Positions 45,755 to 57,410 of a stretch of 64,000 nt of DNA are shown here, piece after piece. The notes below the pieces were generated by a model, which saw only the letters and a program-made list of their open reading frames with translations, made no database searches and was not told where the DNA came from. Every line of letters starts with the position of its first letter. Position 1 is the first letter of the stretch. A program made the position numbers and the translations under genes. Source of the DNA: Aselliscus stoliczkanus (lineage: Eukaryota > Chordata > Mammalia > Chiroptera > Hipposideridae); assembly GCA_033961575.1 (NCBI GenBank), contig CM066729.1:33328501-33392500 (forward strand), in the 5' to 3' direction.

Positions 45755-48540
45755 TTTATAAAAATAATCTTCTCCAGAACATTTCTATTTTTTAATCATA
45801 ATCAGCACCAGTAATTCATGAAGGGATTATAACTAGAGTGTAATATTGACTATTACAATAAAAATCAACAATAAATACATGTAACAATAAATGGCTTACT
45901 TTACCGATCTTGAAATACCTATGGTATTGTGCATTTAGATCTATTTATCTATGGAGTTAACACATTCTTTATTGTCCTGGATATTGAGAAATATTAACTA
46001 GAATGTCTTCCATTTCTGCATTGCTTTTTATAAGGTAATAAAATAGATAGCTATGAATAGTAAGATCCTGTACATTATCAGGATCTGAACTACTTAAATA
46101 TAACCTCCTTAATGTAAATTAATTACAGTAGATCTAAGATTTGGTGTATTTTGTCCTTCGTCCCACCATTGAAAACTATTAGTTTAAAGATGATGTGGAT
46201 GAAAGAATGGTATTACTGATATTGTCCTTTTACAGTAGGCTCCCATCCTTTCAAAGTTGACAATAAATTTGGTCTTGGTCTGTGACTGCCTTTGGAACTT
46301 ATTTATAAGCCAAGCTCAATGGCCTCTCAATCCTAATTTCCAAATAAAATTCTCTTTCTTACCTCTGAGCTTCCATAACAATTTAGGCACACCAGTGTGA
46401 TTTTTGGGTTTATTTTGCCAGGACTAGGTGCTAAGTCCTTAGTTAAGAAAGGGTCTGTTCTCCACCATGGATGACTGCCTACTCTGGGAACTTTCACTTT
46501 AGCTTGCACATATGATGTGGGCAATATATTTGGTTAAAATAGTATATAAATAGAATATCTATTAATTGAATCAGAGATAATTTCTCCTAATCCACCCCAA
46601 TTCTATTCTCTGATTTTTTCTCTGTATGCTGATAAGGACACTCAGGTGGAGTATAATGAAAAACAAACAAACAAAAAAAACTTTCATTTTGTACATTTTC
46701 CACAATCAACCAGTGATTTATAGAGTGACATTATTCTTAACTCTTCTTATTTGGAAACAAAACAAAAAACCTGGCCACTTTTAGTACAATAAACTGACAA
46801 TGTTTTAAAAGAAGCTAAAATAAAACAGTAGACAGATTTTAAATCCTCTATATGCCACCCAAAGGCTAAAAGAGAAAGTCCCTAAATGTTTGCTACTGCC
46901 ATAAATAACCTCTGCCCACTCTGTTGGCTATTATTAGAGCTCACTAGGGAATATTTCTAGCAAGGCACCATATGGTGCTCTTCTTTATATTACACACTGG
47001 AGCATACAAACAATATATTCTTTCCTGTTAAAGAGTATATGAAGATTTATTGGAGTAGAATTTACTCTATCATTTGGTTTAAATCAAATTCATAAGAACT
47101 GCCAACCTTGCTAATTACTTTGGGAAATACGAGAAAAAAAATCCTCATTTTTTATTCTGAAGAGGTCAACTTATTTTGGCTTGAGATATCTTTCAGGCTT
47201 TTTCTTAGCAACAGGGACTTGCTGTTCCATTAGCATAATTGCATGCACCCTCCAAGCCTCAAGGAGGACATCGCTGCACTGAAATTTTAACTGTGTCTGA
47301 TTCCTCATTAAAAAAAAAAAGTTATTTCTCAAAAAATTTTCCACAGCATCAACAAAGTTATGTGTCATACTGAGGATTAAGGACATTGAAAATGTCTGTT
47401 CTGTGATAATAAATCTCTTCATTCCTTTAAAACGGAAACCTCTGAGGAAGTGATTTTGAAATGAGAAATTAAGGCTTAGCAACAAGAGGTCACACATAGT
47501 TAACCTCTATTATCACCAACAACTCACAAACCATATTAGTCTTGAGAACAATCAGATAAAATTTAGCAAATTACATGAATATTGGATAAGAAAGACATAT
47601 TCATTGCTAATACAAAAAGAAACTAGCTGTATTTTAACACACATTTTCTTTTTCTGCATTAATGCCTGTTGTTGGATATTTATGGAAGAGGAATCATATT
47701 TTTAAAATAGCAAAAATAGTCACTATTAGAACATGTAAAAATATTACTGCCTTACACATGATGTACTGAATTATAATTTTAACCCTATCTACTGCCTTGA
47801 TGGAAACAATTCATTGAGTTTTGTTACCTTCTATAAAAAAATTTTAAAAAGATGGAAAAGATGAACTTCAAGGTTTCTTTATCATTTTGCATTTCTTGAA
47901 TTTAAATGATATGTACTCATATAGATTATTTCCTGGTTCAAATGACAGACCTTTGCCTCTGTGGAATAAGTAAGCAAGCAAGCAAGCAAACAAAAAACCA
48001 TCCAACTCTGTTCTATAGTACTACTGAAGATTGGTAAATTTAAGGAAGACTTAATGAATTGAATTACAGAAAAACGCAAGCTTCCTAATTAAATGAAGAG
48101 TCATAGTAGCAAAAGTTGAGGAAAACCATATCCAGGATATAGGTACATTAAGGATAGTGTCTGCAATAGGAACAGGGACTTTGTGGGGATGAAGAGAAAT
48201 CAGAAGACTGTGATAATGGTGGACAGTTAGGGCAAATAGGAATCTAATAGGGCCTTGAACACAAGAAAACATCATGAAACTCTCAAAATTTTATTCTTTC
48301 CAATTCAGGAATTTACAGAATAGTTGGAATTCAAGGAAGACGTAGAAATGGAAGAATATACTCAATCTTCTTATTATCACATTATTATTGTGCTTGGATT
48401 CCTGGGCCCCTCCAAAGATGAATCTAAATGTAAAGCAAATGCATGTGGAACTACTGTCTAACCACTTTTCAGCTTAAACACTGTTATGGTCAAAAGAAGT
48501 ATCTGAGAGCTAGTTTAACCAGTGGTGAATCAATATGAAG
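45755..48540. other. Unassigned non-coding stretch
   Basis: No gene or repeat firmly recognised. A 108-residue minus-strand frame at 47171-47497 has no motif and contains a run of lysine/phenylalanine codons over an A-run; it is probably chance or an unknown old repeat. Confidence 0.5.
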
Positions 48541-48757
48541 TTGGACAATTAAGTTTGTGAACTCATAGAAAAGTGCTCATTGCTAAATATCACTATGGTC
48601 ACTTTTGAAGCACTCCCTTTGGGAAGCTATGCACTGATGCCATTTTTGAAACTCATTTTCTAGAATGGCCATCAGAGCTGTCATCATATTACCCTTGATG
48701 TCCTGAGTCATCAAAATGTCTTCCTTTCAACATTTCCTTTATATTTGGGGAAAGAAA
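48541..48757. mobile_element. Hsmar2-like mariner fragment
   Basis: TTGGACAATTAAGTTTGTGA and the following AACTCATAGAAAAGTGCT, CTTTTGAAGCACTCCCTTTG, GGGAAGCTATGCACTGATGC and CATCAAAATGTCTTCCTTTC match the left part of an Hsmar2-type mariner element, whose transposase is encoded on the opposite strand. It ends at a GA-rich tract with no right end visible. The coding part is truncated and inactive. Confidence 0.7.
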
Positions 48758-48791
48758 AAAAGAAAGAGAGAGAGAGAGAGAGAGAAAGAAA

Positions 48792-48823
<32 letters not shown>
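48758..48823. repeat. (GA)n followed by (CA)n microsatellite
   Basis: Purine-rich GAGA tract (about 48758-48790) then (CA)n (about 48794-48821), directly abutting the MITE's left end. Confidence 0.9.
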
Positions 48824-49051
48824 CAGGGATGCCAAAAATTGTATATACGTTTTTAAGAGATGCTATCTATGCTCAAACAATAGTTTGCCATAATCGGAAG
48901 TATCTGGACACTGATGGTAACCACTCTGAGCACCTCTTGTAATTGCAGAAGTCAAACATGACTTGTACTCATCTTTTGTTATTGGTATATTTTGAGTATT
49001 ATAATTAATACACCTTTTTTCTTTCTTAAAATGTGTATACATTTTTTGGCA

Positions 49052-49053
<2 letters not shown>
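48824..49053 (+). mobile_element. Mariner-type MITE, copy 2
   Basis: About 230 bp with the same ends as copy 1: left CAGGGATGCCAAAAATTGTA, right GTATACATTTTTTGGCACC. Shared internal text includes TGATGGTAACC and TTGTAATTGCAGAAGTCAAA and CATCTTTTGTTATTGGTATA. Left flank is (CA)n and right flank is (GT)n. Confidence 0.8.

Positions 49054-49089
<36 letters not shown>
49054..49089. repeat. (GT)n microsatellite
   Basis: About 18 GT units starting directly after the MITE's right tip. Confidence 0.95.
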
Positions 49090-49091
<2 letters not shown>

Positions 49092-49255
49092 CATGTTTTA
49101 TGAAGATAGAAAAGGATGAACTAACTCTTTTTATTCATAGAAATCATGATTATTTAAACAGAAAAAATCTAGTAAAACCACAAAAAATTACTAAAAATAG
49201 TAACTTAGTAAAGCTGTGTTTACATAGTCAAGAGACAAAAATCAAATGTATTCTT

Positions 49256-49303
<48 letters not shown>

Positions 49304-49330
49304 GATAGATAGATAGACAGATGATGGGTA
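49256..49330. repeat. (GATA)n microsatellite
   Basis: About 15 GATA units with late interruptions. It explains the repetitive serine/isoleucine/tyrosine/leucine C-terminus of a 149-residue minus-strand frame (49242-49691), which is not a gene. Confidence 0.9.
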
Positions 49331-49469
49331 GATGATAGATATGCAAGAAATGATTGGAAAATAAAACTTTTAAATTCATTTTAAAACATACAAAAAATGT
49401 AATAAAATTAGTGATGATTTTAAACAAACATGTGTAAGGCCTATTCTCTAAAAATTTCAAAGCATTTCT

Positions 49470-50100
49470 GTGATATACAAAGAATTCCAGTAATAAATAG
49501 AGAAATATACCATGCTTGTGAATTAGAAATTTAATATTTTTTTCTGTTTGTCTCGCTAAATGTTTCTGTAGCTTCAGTGCAATCCCAATGAGAGTAGGTT
49601 TTTTAAAAAAGATTTCAGAGACACAACAAAAATAGTAGTATCTGTAAAACAGAATAGATAGATTAGCAAAACAAAAGTTCTTTCTCATCAAAATGCTCTA
49701 TTAAAAAAATGATTAGGCCAATGAGAGTCTGGGAGAAAATATTCAGAAAACATACATCTGATGAAATATTTATATCAAGACTATGTAAAGAGCTCCTACA
49801 ATTCAAGAAAATATTTTAACCATTTTTTTTTAAGTGTAGTGTATGTGGAGAGGGGAGGTACTGAACAGATTCTTTCCACAAAGGAAGATAAACAAATACT
49901 AATAAGAGCCATTGAAATGTGTTTATCATCATCAGCAGCTAATCAATGCATCTTGGAAATGCAAATTATAAAACAAAATAAGATGTCACTATACACTATT
50001 AGAATGGCTAAAATTTTTAAATCGAACACCACCAAATGTTGACGAAGATATGGAGTGATAAGAACTTGTTACTGCTGAAATAACATAAAATAATACTACC
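49470..50100 (+). mobile_element. Old L1 ORF2 fragment
   Basis: GCTTCAGTGCAATCCCAATG, GAGAAAATATTCAGAAAAC, TATGTAAAGAGCTCCTACAA, TTGGAAATGCAAATTATAAA and TATACACTATTAGAATGGCT follow the order of late L1 ORF2, with many changes and a T-run insertion at 49823. Confidence 0.5.
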
Positions 50101-50129
50101 TTTGCAAAATGGATCACAGTGTATTTCTT

Positions 50130-51500
50130 TCTTTAGTTTTGTAGTGGTGTATAATTAACATATAACAAAATGACAGGTCTTACGTGTTTAATGAGATTTG
50201 ACATAGCTTACTCTTCTGTAAATCAACAACTATGTAATATATAGAACATTTCTATCATCTCAGAATGTTTTCTCTTGACATTTCCAAGAATTCTTCTTCT
50301 CTCACCCCCAACCCTCCTGCTCAGAGGCAACTACATTCTTATTTCTATCTTAATAGCTTAATACTGACTTTTCTTTTACTTAATATAAATGGAATAATAA
50401 AGAATGTAATCTTTTGTTTCTACTTTCTACTATTTAATATACTTGAAATTCCCTTCATATCAGTAGTTTAATTTTTCTTTATTTCTTTTCTTTTTTTTTC
50501 TTTCTTTTTTTTTTCTTTTTGATGGCTGCAAAGTATTCCATTGAGTTAATATGATTACTATAGCTATTGTCCTGTTGGATATCTGTATTGTTTTCAGGTT
50601 TTAGCTATTATGAATATGGTTGCTACAAATATTACTGTAAAGTCTTCTTGTAATATATATTCATTATTTTTAGGAAAATACCTGGGACTGGAATTGGTGG
50701 CTCAAGGATAGGTATGTTCAGGTTCAATTTTGCAAGACATCAGCATAAAATTCTGCAAGATTCTTGTTTTGTAACATTTCTACTCTCCCATCAACAATGC
50801 ATGTTTTTTGTTTGTTTGTCTGTTTTTTGTCTTCAGGGGTCTTTAAACTTTGCATATTCTCTGTATATAATAAATCACTTCTCTTCAGCTGCTTACAAGA
50901 TTAAAAAATTTTTTCTTTAGTTTTCAGTAGTTTAAGTGTGATGCTTCTAGGTGTGATTTTCTTTGAGTTTATACTGTTTGGGATTCATTAGGTTATTGGT
51001 TTGGTAAATAATTTCTTTCTCACCAAATTTGGAAAGTTTTCAGGCAGTATTTCTTCATGTATCATTTCTGTTCCCTTACAGAAGTCTAATGGCATAAATA
51101 TTGGATCATTTAATAATTGTTCCAAAGTCACTGGAGTTTTTTCTCAGTTCTACAAATTGGATAATTTCTATTGATGCATCTTCAAATTCACTGCCTATTT
51201 CCTCAGTCATCTCTTTTGTGCTATTGAGTCTACCAACGAGTTTTTAAATTTTAATTTACAAAATTATATTATTCAGCTCTAAAATTTCCATTTGGTTCCT
51301 TTTTATAGTTTATATTTCTTTGCTGAGACCTCCTACCTTGCCACGTCTTTTAATGCATTTACTTTTACTTCATAGAACATAGGTATGATAGCTACTTTAA
51401 AGTCAATGTCTGATGATTTCAATAGATACATCATCTCAGAGTTGGCATCTTTTGATTGTCTTTCCCCTTGAGAAGTATCTACATGTTTTAAATTTGTGCA
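50130..51500 (-). mobile_element. Old L1-like relics on the minus strand
   Basis: The plus strand reads TTGATGGCTGCAAAGTATTC, CCATTGAGTTAATATG and GCTATTATGAATATGGTTGC, the reverse of an L1 3' region, then further text (GATAATTTCTATTGATGCAT, AAAATTTCCATTTGGTTCCT) resembling a second antisense old LINE segment. The boundary between segments and the subfamily are unclear. Confidence 0.45.
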
Positions 51501-53165
51501 TAATGAGTAATTTTGGACTGGATCCTAGAAATTTTGAATATCACGTTGTATAGACTGAGTCTGGATATAGCACTCTAGAGAAAATTTCTGTTGTTGGTGA
51601 TTGTTTTAAAAGATGATCAGTATGATTTCAATATGATTAGTTTCAGATAGTAAGTTCGGTCTTGTCTTTTATTTCATTCCCCTGCACTTTTATAACACTA
51701 CTTTGGACCTGCCTCATGCATGTGACACTCAGAATTTACCCTGAGAACTGAGCAGTGATTTAAATCTAAGTCCAATTTTCAGTATGTACTGTGCTACTTT
51801 AGGCCTGTCCCACACCTGCGTACCTCAAGAATGACTTTGAGACTTGTATGGATTCACTAGGGGATTCCCTTTTCTAGCTCTCTGCTCTCTGGGGAGTGCC
51901 CTTCTACACTCTGTGACTCACCGGACCCGCTATTCAGTTCCTATGGCTAAAGCATGGTGATTGCCTCAGAGCATTAGCCACCTACACTGCTGCTGCTATA
52001 CAGCTTTGTGATAGGGTCCATAACTGGAAAGATGAAGTTTATACCAGAGCTTAGCCACCTCACAGCTCTGCAGCTAGGAGCACACTCAGGACAAAAAAAC
52101 TAAAAAATAAAATTTGAAGTTAACTCTCATACAGATTACTTCTTCAAGTGCTTGCTCTGAATCAGAATTTGTATGAAGTTTCTATAAACGTCATTTTGTC
52201 AGGATATAGCCATGAGTTCCAGCAAACATACTTTTTAACAAGCCAAATATGATGAATGAGCATAAATGATATATTTATAGAGTGGTATAAAGCATTCATG
52301 GTCAGCTGTGGAATTGCTCTTATTATGAGCATGTGACTCTATTGTCACATGGTGTATGCATACAGGAGGTATTGTTATAAATGGACTAAAACATTTAGTC
52401 AGTTCATCTTATATATTAGCAATGAAAAAACAATTTGGCACCAACAGTAAGCATACATGATTCTAATTAAAACTGCAGCACATTGATTTTCTGATAGTTA
52501 CGATTGAAGGACATCAGTTTCTCTTACTATTCTGAAAATTCAAACACCATCCTAACATCTCACAAATACAAAATAACCATATCTGTGAGAGTGCCTAGTA
52601 ATTTGTTTCCAAACCCATGTGTGATACTTTGATCTTGTTTTGATTTGGTTCTACAATTTTAGCCCAGTTACTCAGCATTCATTCTTTCATTAATTAATTA
52701 AATTTCTGTCTCTGACTATTGGTTTCTTCAGAGGCTTTCCCTATTTGAGACTGGCTTGGGTAATCCTTTTTTGGGAACAGGGAGTCAGGGTGCAAATTGG
52801 CACTCTAATGGGAAAATAGTAAATTTGGAGCCACCACTGTAACTTATATTTCTTCATTTAATGGAAAAAATTGAGAATTAGGGACAAAAAAGAAAAAGAT
52901 GAAAAAAAAGGATGGAAGTGGCATGTAGTTTAGAGATATGTTCTTGCTCTTGAGGTCTATTGATTGACCTAAGTTAAAGAAAACTAATCTTTTCAAGCAG
53001 CAGTAATATTTTTGCTCATACAGTGAGAAAATTATTATCTGGAAAGATAAGAAAAATTATGTAGAACTCAGCATTAAGACTAATAAATATATGAATGTAT
53101 TAACTATAATATTTGAAGGGTAATTTAAAAGGAAACAAAGCAATATATTTTCTATCAAACTGACA
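51501..53165. other. Unassigned non-coding stretch
   Basis: Nothing recognised with confidence; no long reading frame. Confidence 0.5.
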
Positions 53166-53169
53166 ATGA

Positions 53170-53650
53170 TTTTATTTTAGCAGTAACACAATTGTTGGCA
53201 AAGGATTAATCAAATATGCAGTCTCTCACATAGTTGGTGGAGTATAAATTCATATAAGCATTCTGAAAGGCAATTTGGCAATACACCTTAAGATTTTTAT
53301 TAAATAATTACTCATACCACTTGGTCCACAAATTCTACTTCTAAGAATTGCTGTTAAGGAAATAATCATAGGGGAAGACACATCTGTATAAGAGGAGGTA
53401 CATTACTAATTTGGATAACAGTGAATCATAACAAGTCATCAGTAAATAAATTTATTATTTACTAATCAATCTATGAAGAATTAAAGGTTGAAAAAATAAT
53501 ACCATAACTTTATAATGGAACACTTTGTAATCATTAAATTCTTTAATTTTTTATGGAATATTCACTTACATAAAGGGTTACCCATGATAAAACAATATCT
53601 GAATATAATACTAATGTATTTTTGTTTAAAAAGAGAAAAAGAGAAAAGAC
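53170..53650 (+). mobile_element. Old L1 (L1M type) 3' end
   Basis: TAGTTGGTGGAGTATAAATT, GCATTCTGAAAGGCAATTTG, GCAATACACCTTAAG, AATTCTACTTCTAAGAATTG, TGTTAAGGAAATAATCATAG and AATAATACCATAACTTTATA follow the order of the late ORF2/3' UTR of old L1. Confidence 0.6.
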
Positions 53651-54630
53651 TAGAAGTCAAACTCTGAAAATTAAGAGTACTCACTTTTCCCCCATATTTT
53701 AAAAAACTTTACCTTAATTCATTTGGCAAAAATTGCTTATTCCAACCTCTATCCATTTTACCTTTCTTTGTAACTCCTGAATTTTAGCTCTGCACAAGGC
53801 TCTGTATCAAAAGACAACTTTCTCAGCTTTAATGTGATCAATCACCCCAGATCTGTCCAATAGACTGTTAAGTCACGTTTCTAATTGGAAATTAATGTGT
53901 GCTCACCAAGCTATTCTCCTAACTAGCTAGGAATCAAGAGAGCTAGGGCAGCCACCTTAGATTTAGAAAACATTGTACTGAGGATGTGGACCATCCTACT
54001 TATTGCATCTCTTACCTCTGGACTGTTAGAGAAAAACAAATGTCTGTCTTGTTAAAGCTCTAGATTTTGAGACTCTATTGTAGCATATAGCATGTGACAT
54101 AATTACTAAATACATATAATGTTTTCATAACAAAAGAACCAACTAAGTCAAGTAGTAAATAACCAATTTTATTGTATAAAATTCATTATAATATGTATAA
54201 GCCATGATCTACTTTTAGTAAACAGTTGAGCTTATATTTTCCATAAGCACTGGTGTATAAAATTTGGGAAATGTTCATATGAAACATATACAAGTTTCAA
54301 GAATATGACAGTGGGATACAATTCTTGATCTGGTCTACATTTTTGCAACGTTGACATTATTTATTGACATTTTGCAAAAGATAATTTTTTTTTTTCTTGT
54401 TAGGGGTTCCTGTTCATTATAAGATGCTTAGTGGTATCCTTGGCCTCTATCCACTATATGCCAGTAGAACTCCCCCACTTGTGACAACCAAATATAATTC
54501 AGGTATTGCCAAATCCCTAAGGGAGTAAATAGTCTCCTGTTGAGAACTAGTGACCTCAAGTAAATTCTCACTATGATAGGGAAGATTTCATATGATAAAA
54601 TCATTAAGATTAATACTATGAGAGCAATAT
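53651..54630. other. Unassigned non-coding stretch
   Basis: The segment near 54290-54550 (ATTCTTGATCTGGTCTACAT, GTTAGGGGTTCCTGTTCATT, CCACTATATGCCAGTAGAAC, CTCCTGTTGAGAACTAGTG) looks like an old DNA-transposon remnant, but the family is not certain. The rest is unassigned. Confidence 0.4.
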
Positions 54631-54639
54631 TAATAAAAT

Positions 54640-55080
54640 GCCATGGGTTTCATTAGATTCTGTCTATGATGAAACTCTAGTGAGCTTCCTCTGAATCCTC
54701 TCCCCAGTTAGGCCTTGGCCTTCAGACTTCCATGTTTATCTTTACATTGCTCAGTTTCAGCACTACTCCTGCTAAATTGGTTTAGCCCTAAACCTCCGAC
54801 CTCAATATCTGATCACCTTAATATTTAGTTAAATTCTTCATCTGTCCCCAGGCCCTAGAAGATGATACCTGATCACCACGTCCTACCTTTAGTATGAATC
54901 CTGCTGTATCAGGTTAGCCAGAACATTTTTATCCACTGACCACCCAACTGGCTCCTTAGCTATAAATTCCCACTTTGCCTTCTTGTATTCAAATGAACCC
55001 AGTTCTACACTGAGGTATTTTTTCCCACTATTGCAATAGTTTCTGAATAAAATTTGTTTTTACCACCTTAACTACTGCCC
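54640..55080 (+). mobile_element. Candidate old LTR (class I/ERV-like)
   Basis: It has LTR-like organisation: pyrimidine-rich balanced composition, TATA-like CTATAAATTCCCAC (about 54959-54972), and about 75 bp later TTTCTGAATAAAATTTG (about 55029-55045) as a polyadenylation signal, then TTTTTACCACCTTAACTACT. Boundaries are not defined. Confidence 0.45.
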
Positions 55081-56482
55081 AGCTATGATTTTCTTTGGCA
55101 ATTCCACAGATAGGTCATATCTGTGGGAAGGAATCAGAAAATCCTGCCAAATGGTAAATCCAGAGCATTTGAGCAAAGACTGGAAACAAGTAGGATTTGA
55201 GGGAAGTAGAATGTTTAATTTGGGATGTGTTGTGCTCAGATATATGATTATCACTATCCTTATTCATTTTTGATGCTACACCCACAGGCTAGAATTTAAA
55301 TATGTAATTTTATTTCATTTTAAAATCAAATTTATAACATAGTGATGAAGCATGACAAAACAATGTAATAAAATAATTTCTACCCTGTATGATGTCCTTT
55401 AACTGTGTTTATTTGTACATTTTCTAATGTTTAAATCCATATCATTGTATCATTAAATAAATTCAAACAATAACCTAGACAGAGATATTTTGTTACCATT
55501 TTTCCTAAACAAACCAAAATCACCCTAAATAAATCAATCAAAATACCTAAGATGTTTTTATATGCAGCCACTGAAGCAAAGTTCTTTGTAGCAAAACAGA
55601 ATTGCCAGAGACTTTTGGCAAATCACTGTTAAATACTTAATGACTCTTAAAAGCCTGAGTCTCCAGCTTTGGTTTATTCTTAATTATCCAAAGTTTTAAT
55701 CGACCTTGATTCCATATCCTTAATGCCTCAACAATGGTCGTTTTAACCTTTGTATTACTTTGTGTTTAGCATTTGTATTACTTCAGATCTTAGCTTTTCA
55801 AAGCATATTAATACATGATTTCATAGTTAAGAATTTAAGAAATATAATTTCATCATTTCACTGCAAATGTTTTCTTTTAATAAAAATAAATTAATGTGTA
55901 TGTGTCATATTAAGTTTAAATGATGACATGGTAATAGATAATGGGCACTTATCCATCTGCATGATCCAGCAAAAACATATCAAAATATTAAGTATTGCAG
56001 AGTATTTTTGCATTTTTTTCAAATAAATATTATGCTAATTAAAATCTTTATAAATAACTTTTATAATTATATTACCCTTGTACCTATTTTCAGTGATATA
56101 ATGAAATACATGTAATTAGGCAGCAATGTATCCTTTTCAAGGTTAAGTGCCATCCTATTCTTTTACATTCTCTGACTTTAATTTTCAATGACAATTTTAC
56201 TTTACAAAGAAAAGTTATTGTAAATTCTCCATCTACTTTGGGACACTTTCATTATTATAGGTTATAGATGGGATCATTTATGTTTCAGAAAGAAAGCTAT
56301 TGCCAGAGATAACTTTTATTATTTTTTTTTAAGGCTTGTCTACATGGAAGGGCAAATATCTGATTACCAAACATATGATTTTTTTCTTTGTTTTTTTAAC
56401 TTCCAGTGAATGCTTTCCAATACTTTAAAGCCCCAAACCCTTATTCCTTTCTTTCACTAAGGACTGTAAATAAACCTCAATG
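55081..56482. other. Unassigned AT-rich DNA
   Basis: No repeat or gene recognised. Antiparallel frames at 55072-55273 are short and motif-free. Confidence 0.55.
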
Positions 56483-56493
56483 TCCCTACTGTC

Positions 56494-56902
56494 CTTTTTT
56501 TTTTTTTTTTTTAAGATTTTATTGGGGAATCAGGGAAGGGGAACAGACAGGTTGCTGTTCTTTTGTTCTTCAGTCTAGTTGTGGAGGACGTCGCTTCACT
56601 GGCCCATGTTGGTATTATTATTGTGCTCTTCCCAGGTGAGGGAGTCACTTACCGGCCATTGGACGGTCGCTCACAGCAGCTCACGAAAGCGCACACCAGC
56701 TGCTGGCCAGCCCCACTGCAGCCCCACTGCAGCCTACGTGCTGGTGACTCATGGTAGCCCAGTTCCAGGTAGAGCTGTTGTTGATCATCTTAGCTGTAGA
56801 GGGCGCAGTGTCACTGGCCCTCATATGTGGGATCCCGGGGGCCCTGCTGCTCAGAGATGGCTACCTCAAGCCAACTCAACCAACTCTCCACTGGGCTGGC
56901 CC
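56494..56902 (-). mobile_element. tRNA-headed SINE, long form, minus strand
   Basis: On the plus strand it starts with T18 and AAGATTTTATTGGGGAATCA (reverse of the AATAAA/TCTT end) and ends GGCCCTCATATGTGGGATCC...CCACTGGGCTGGCC, the reverse of the tRNA-like head. Flanks TCCCTACTGTC (56483-56493) and TCCTTACTGTC (56903-56913) are an 11-bp target duplication with one mismatch. The 123-residue plus frame through it is incidental. Confidence 0.9.
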
Positions 56903-56964
56903 TCCTTACTGTCTTTGAATCTCATATTTTTATGGGGCTCTTGTATGTAAAGAATTAAATTTGT

Positions 56965-57398
56965 GGGGCCGGCCGAGTGGCGCATTGGTTAAGAGCTGGT
57001 TTTGGGATGCCAGTGGCCCTGGTTCGAATACCACATATGAGGGCCAGTGACGCTGCCCTCTACAGCTAACAACAGCTCCACCTGGAGCTGGGCTGTGCGA
57101 GACTCAGCGTAGGTGTAGGCTGCAGCCCCTGCTGCAGTGGGCTACCATAGGTACAGTGAGTGGCCGGCAGCCAGCATAAGCTGCCAATAGCCTTGGTGAG
57201 CAACCATCCAGAGGTCAGCGACCGATCTGCCTCATCCGGGAATAACGGAATGACGATACCAACATGAGCCAGTGAAGCAACGTCCTCCGCAACTATACTG
57301 AAGAACAAAAAGACGGTAACTTGTCTGTTCCCCTTCCCCGATTCCCTAATGCTGTTCCCCTCCCCCAATTCCCCAATCAAATCTTAAAAAAAAAAAAA
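56965..57398 (+). mobile_element. tRNA-headed SINE, long form
   Basis: Head GGGGCCGGCCGAGTGGCGCA, B-box region GGTTCGAATAC, CATATGAGGGCCAGTGACG, CTGCCCTCTACAGCTAACAA, long body, C/T-rich end, AATCAAATCTT (a degraded AATAAA with the TCTT) and A-tail. A perfect 12-bp target duplication AATTAAATTTGT lies at 56953-56964 and 57399-57410. It is in the opposite orientation to the copy 62 bp to the left. Confidence 0.95.
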
Positions 57399-57410
57399 AA
57401 TTAAATTTGT

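Noticed and set aside
47171..47497. 108-residue minus-strand frame
   Set aside because: No recognisable domain, includes an A-run, no start context or neighbouring exon signals.
49256..49330. Regularly repeated units considered as a CRISPR-like array
   Set aside because: A pure tetranucleotide microsatellite without unique spacers, in a mammalian context.
49242..49691. 149-residue minus-strand frame
   Set aside because: Its C-terminus is a translated GATA microsatellite and the rest overlaps degraded L1; not a gene.
56579..56950. 123-residue plus-strand frame
   Set aside because: It is the reverse complement of a long SINE; similar frames appear in the other copies for the same reason.
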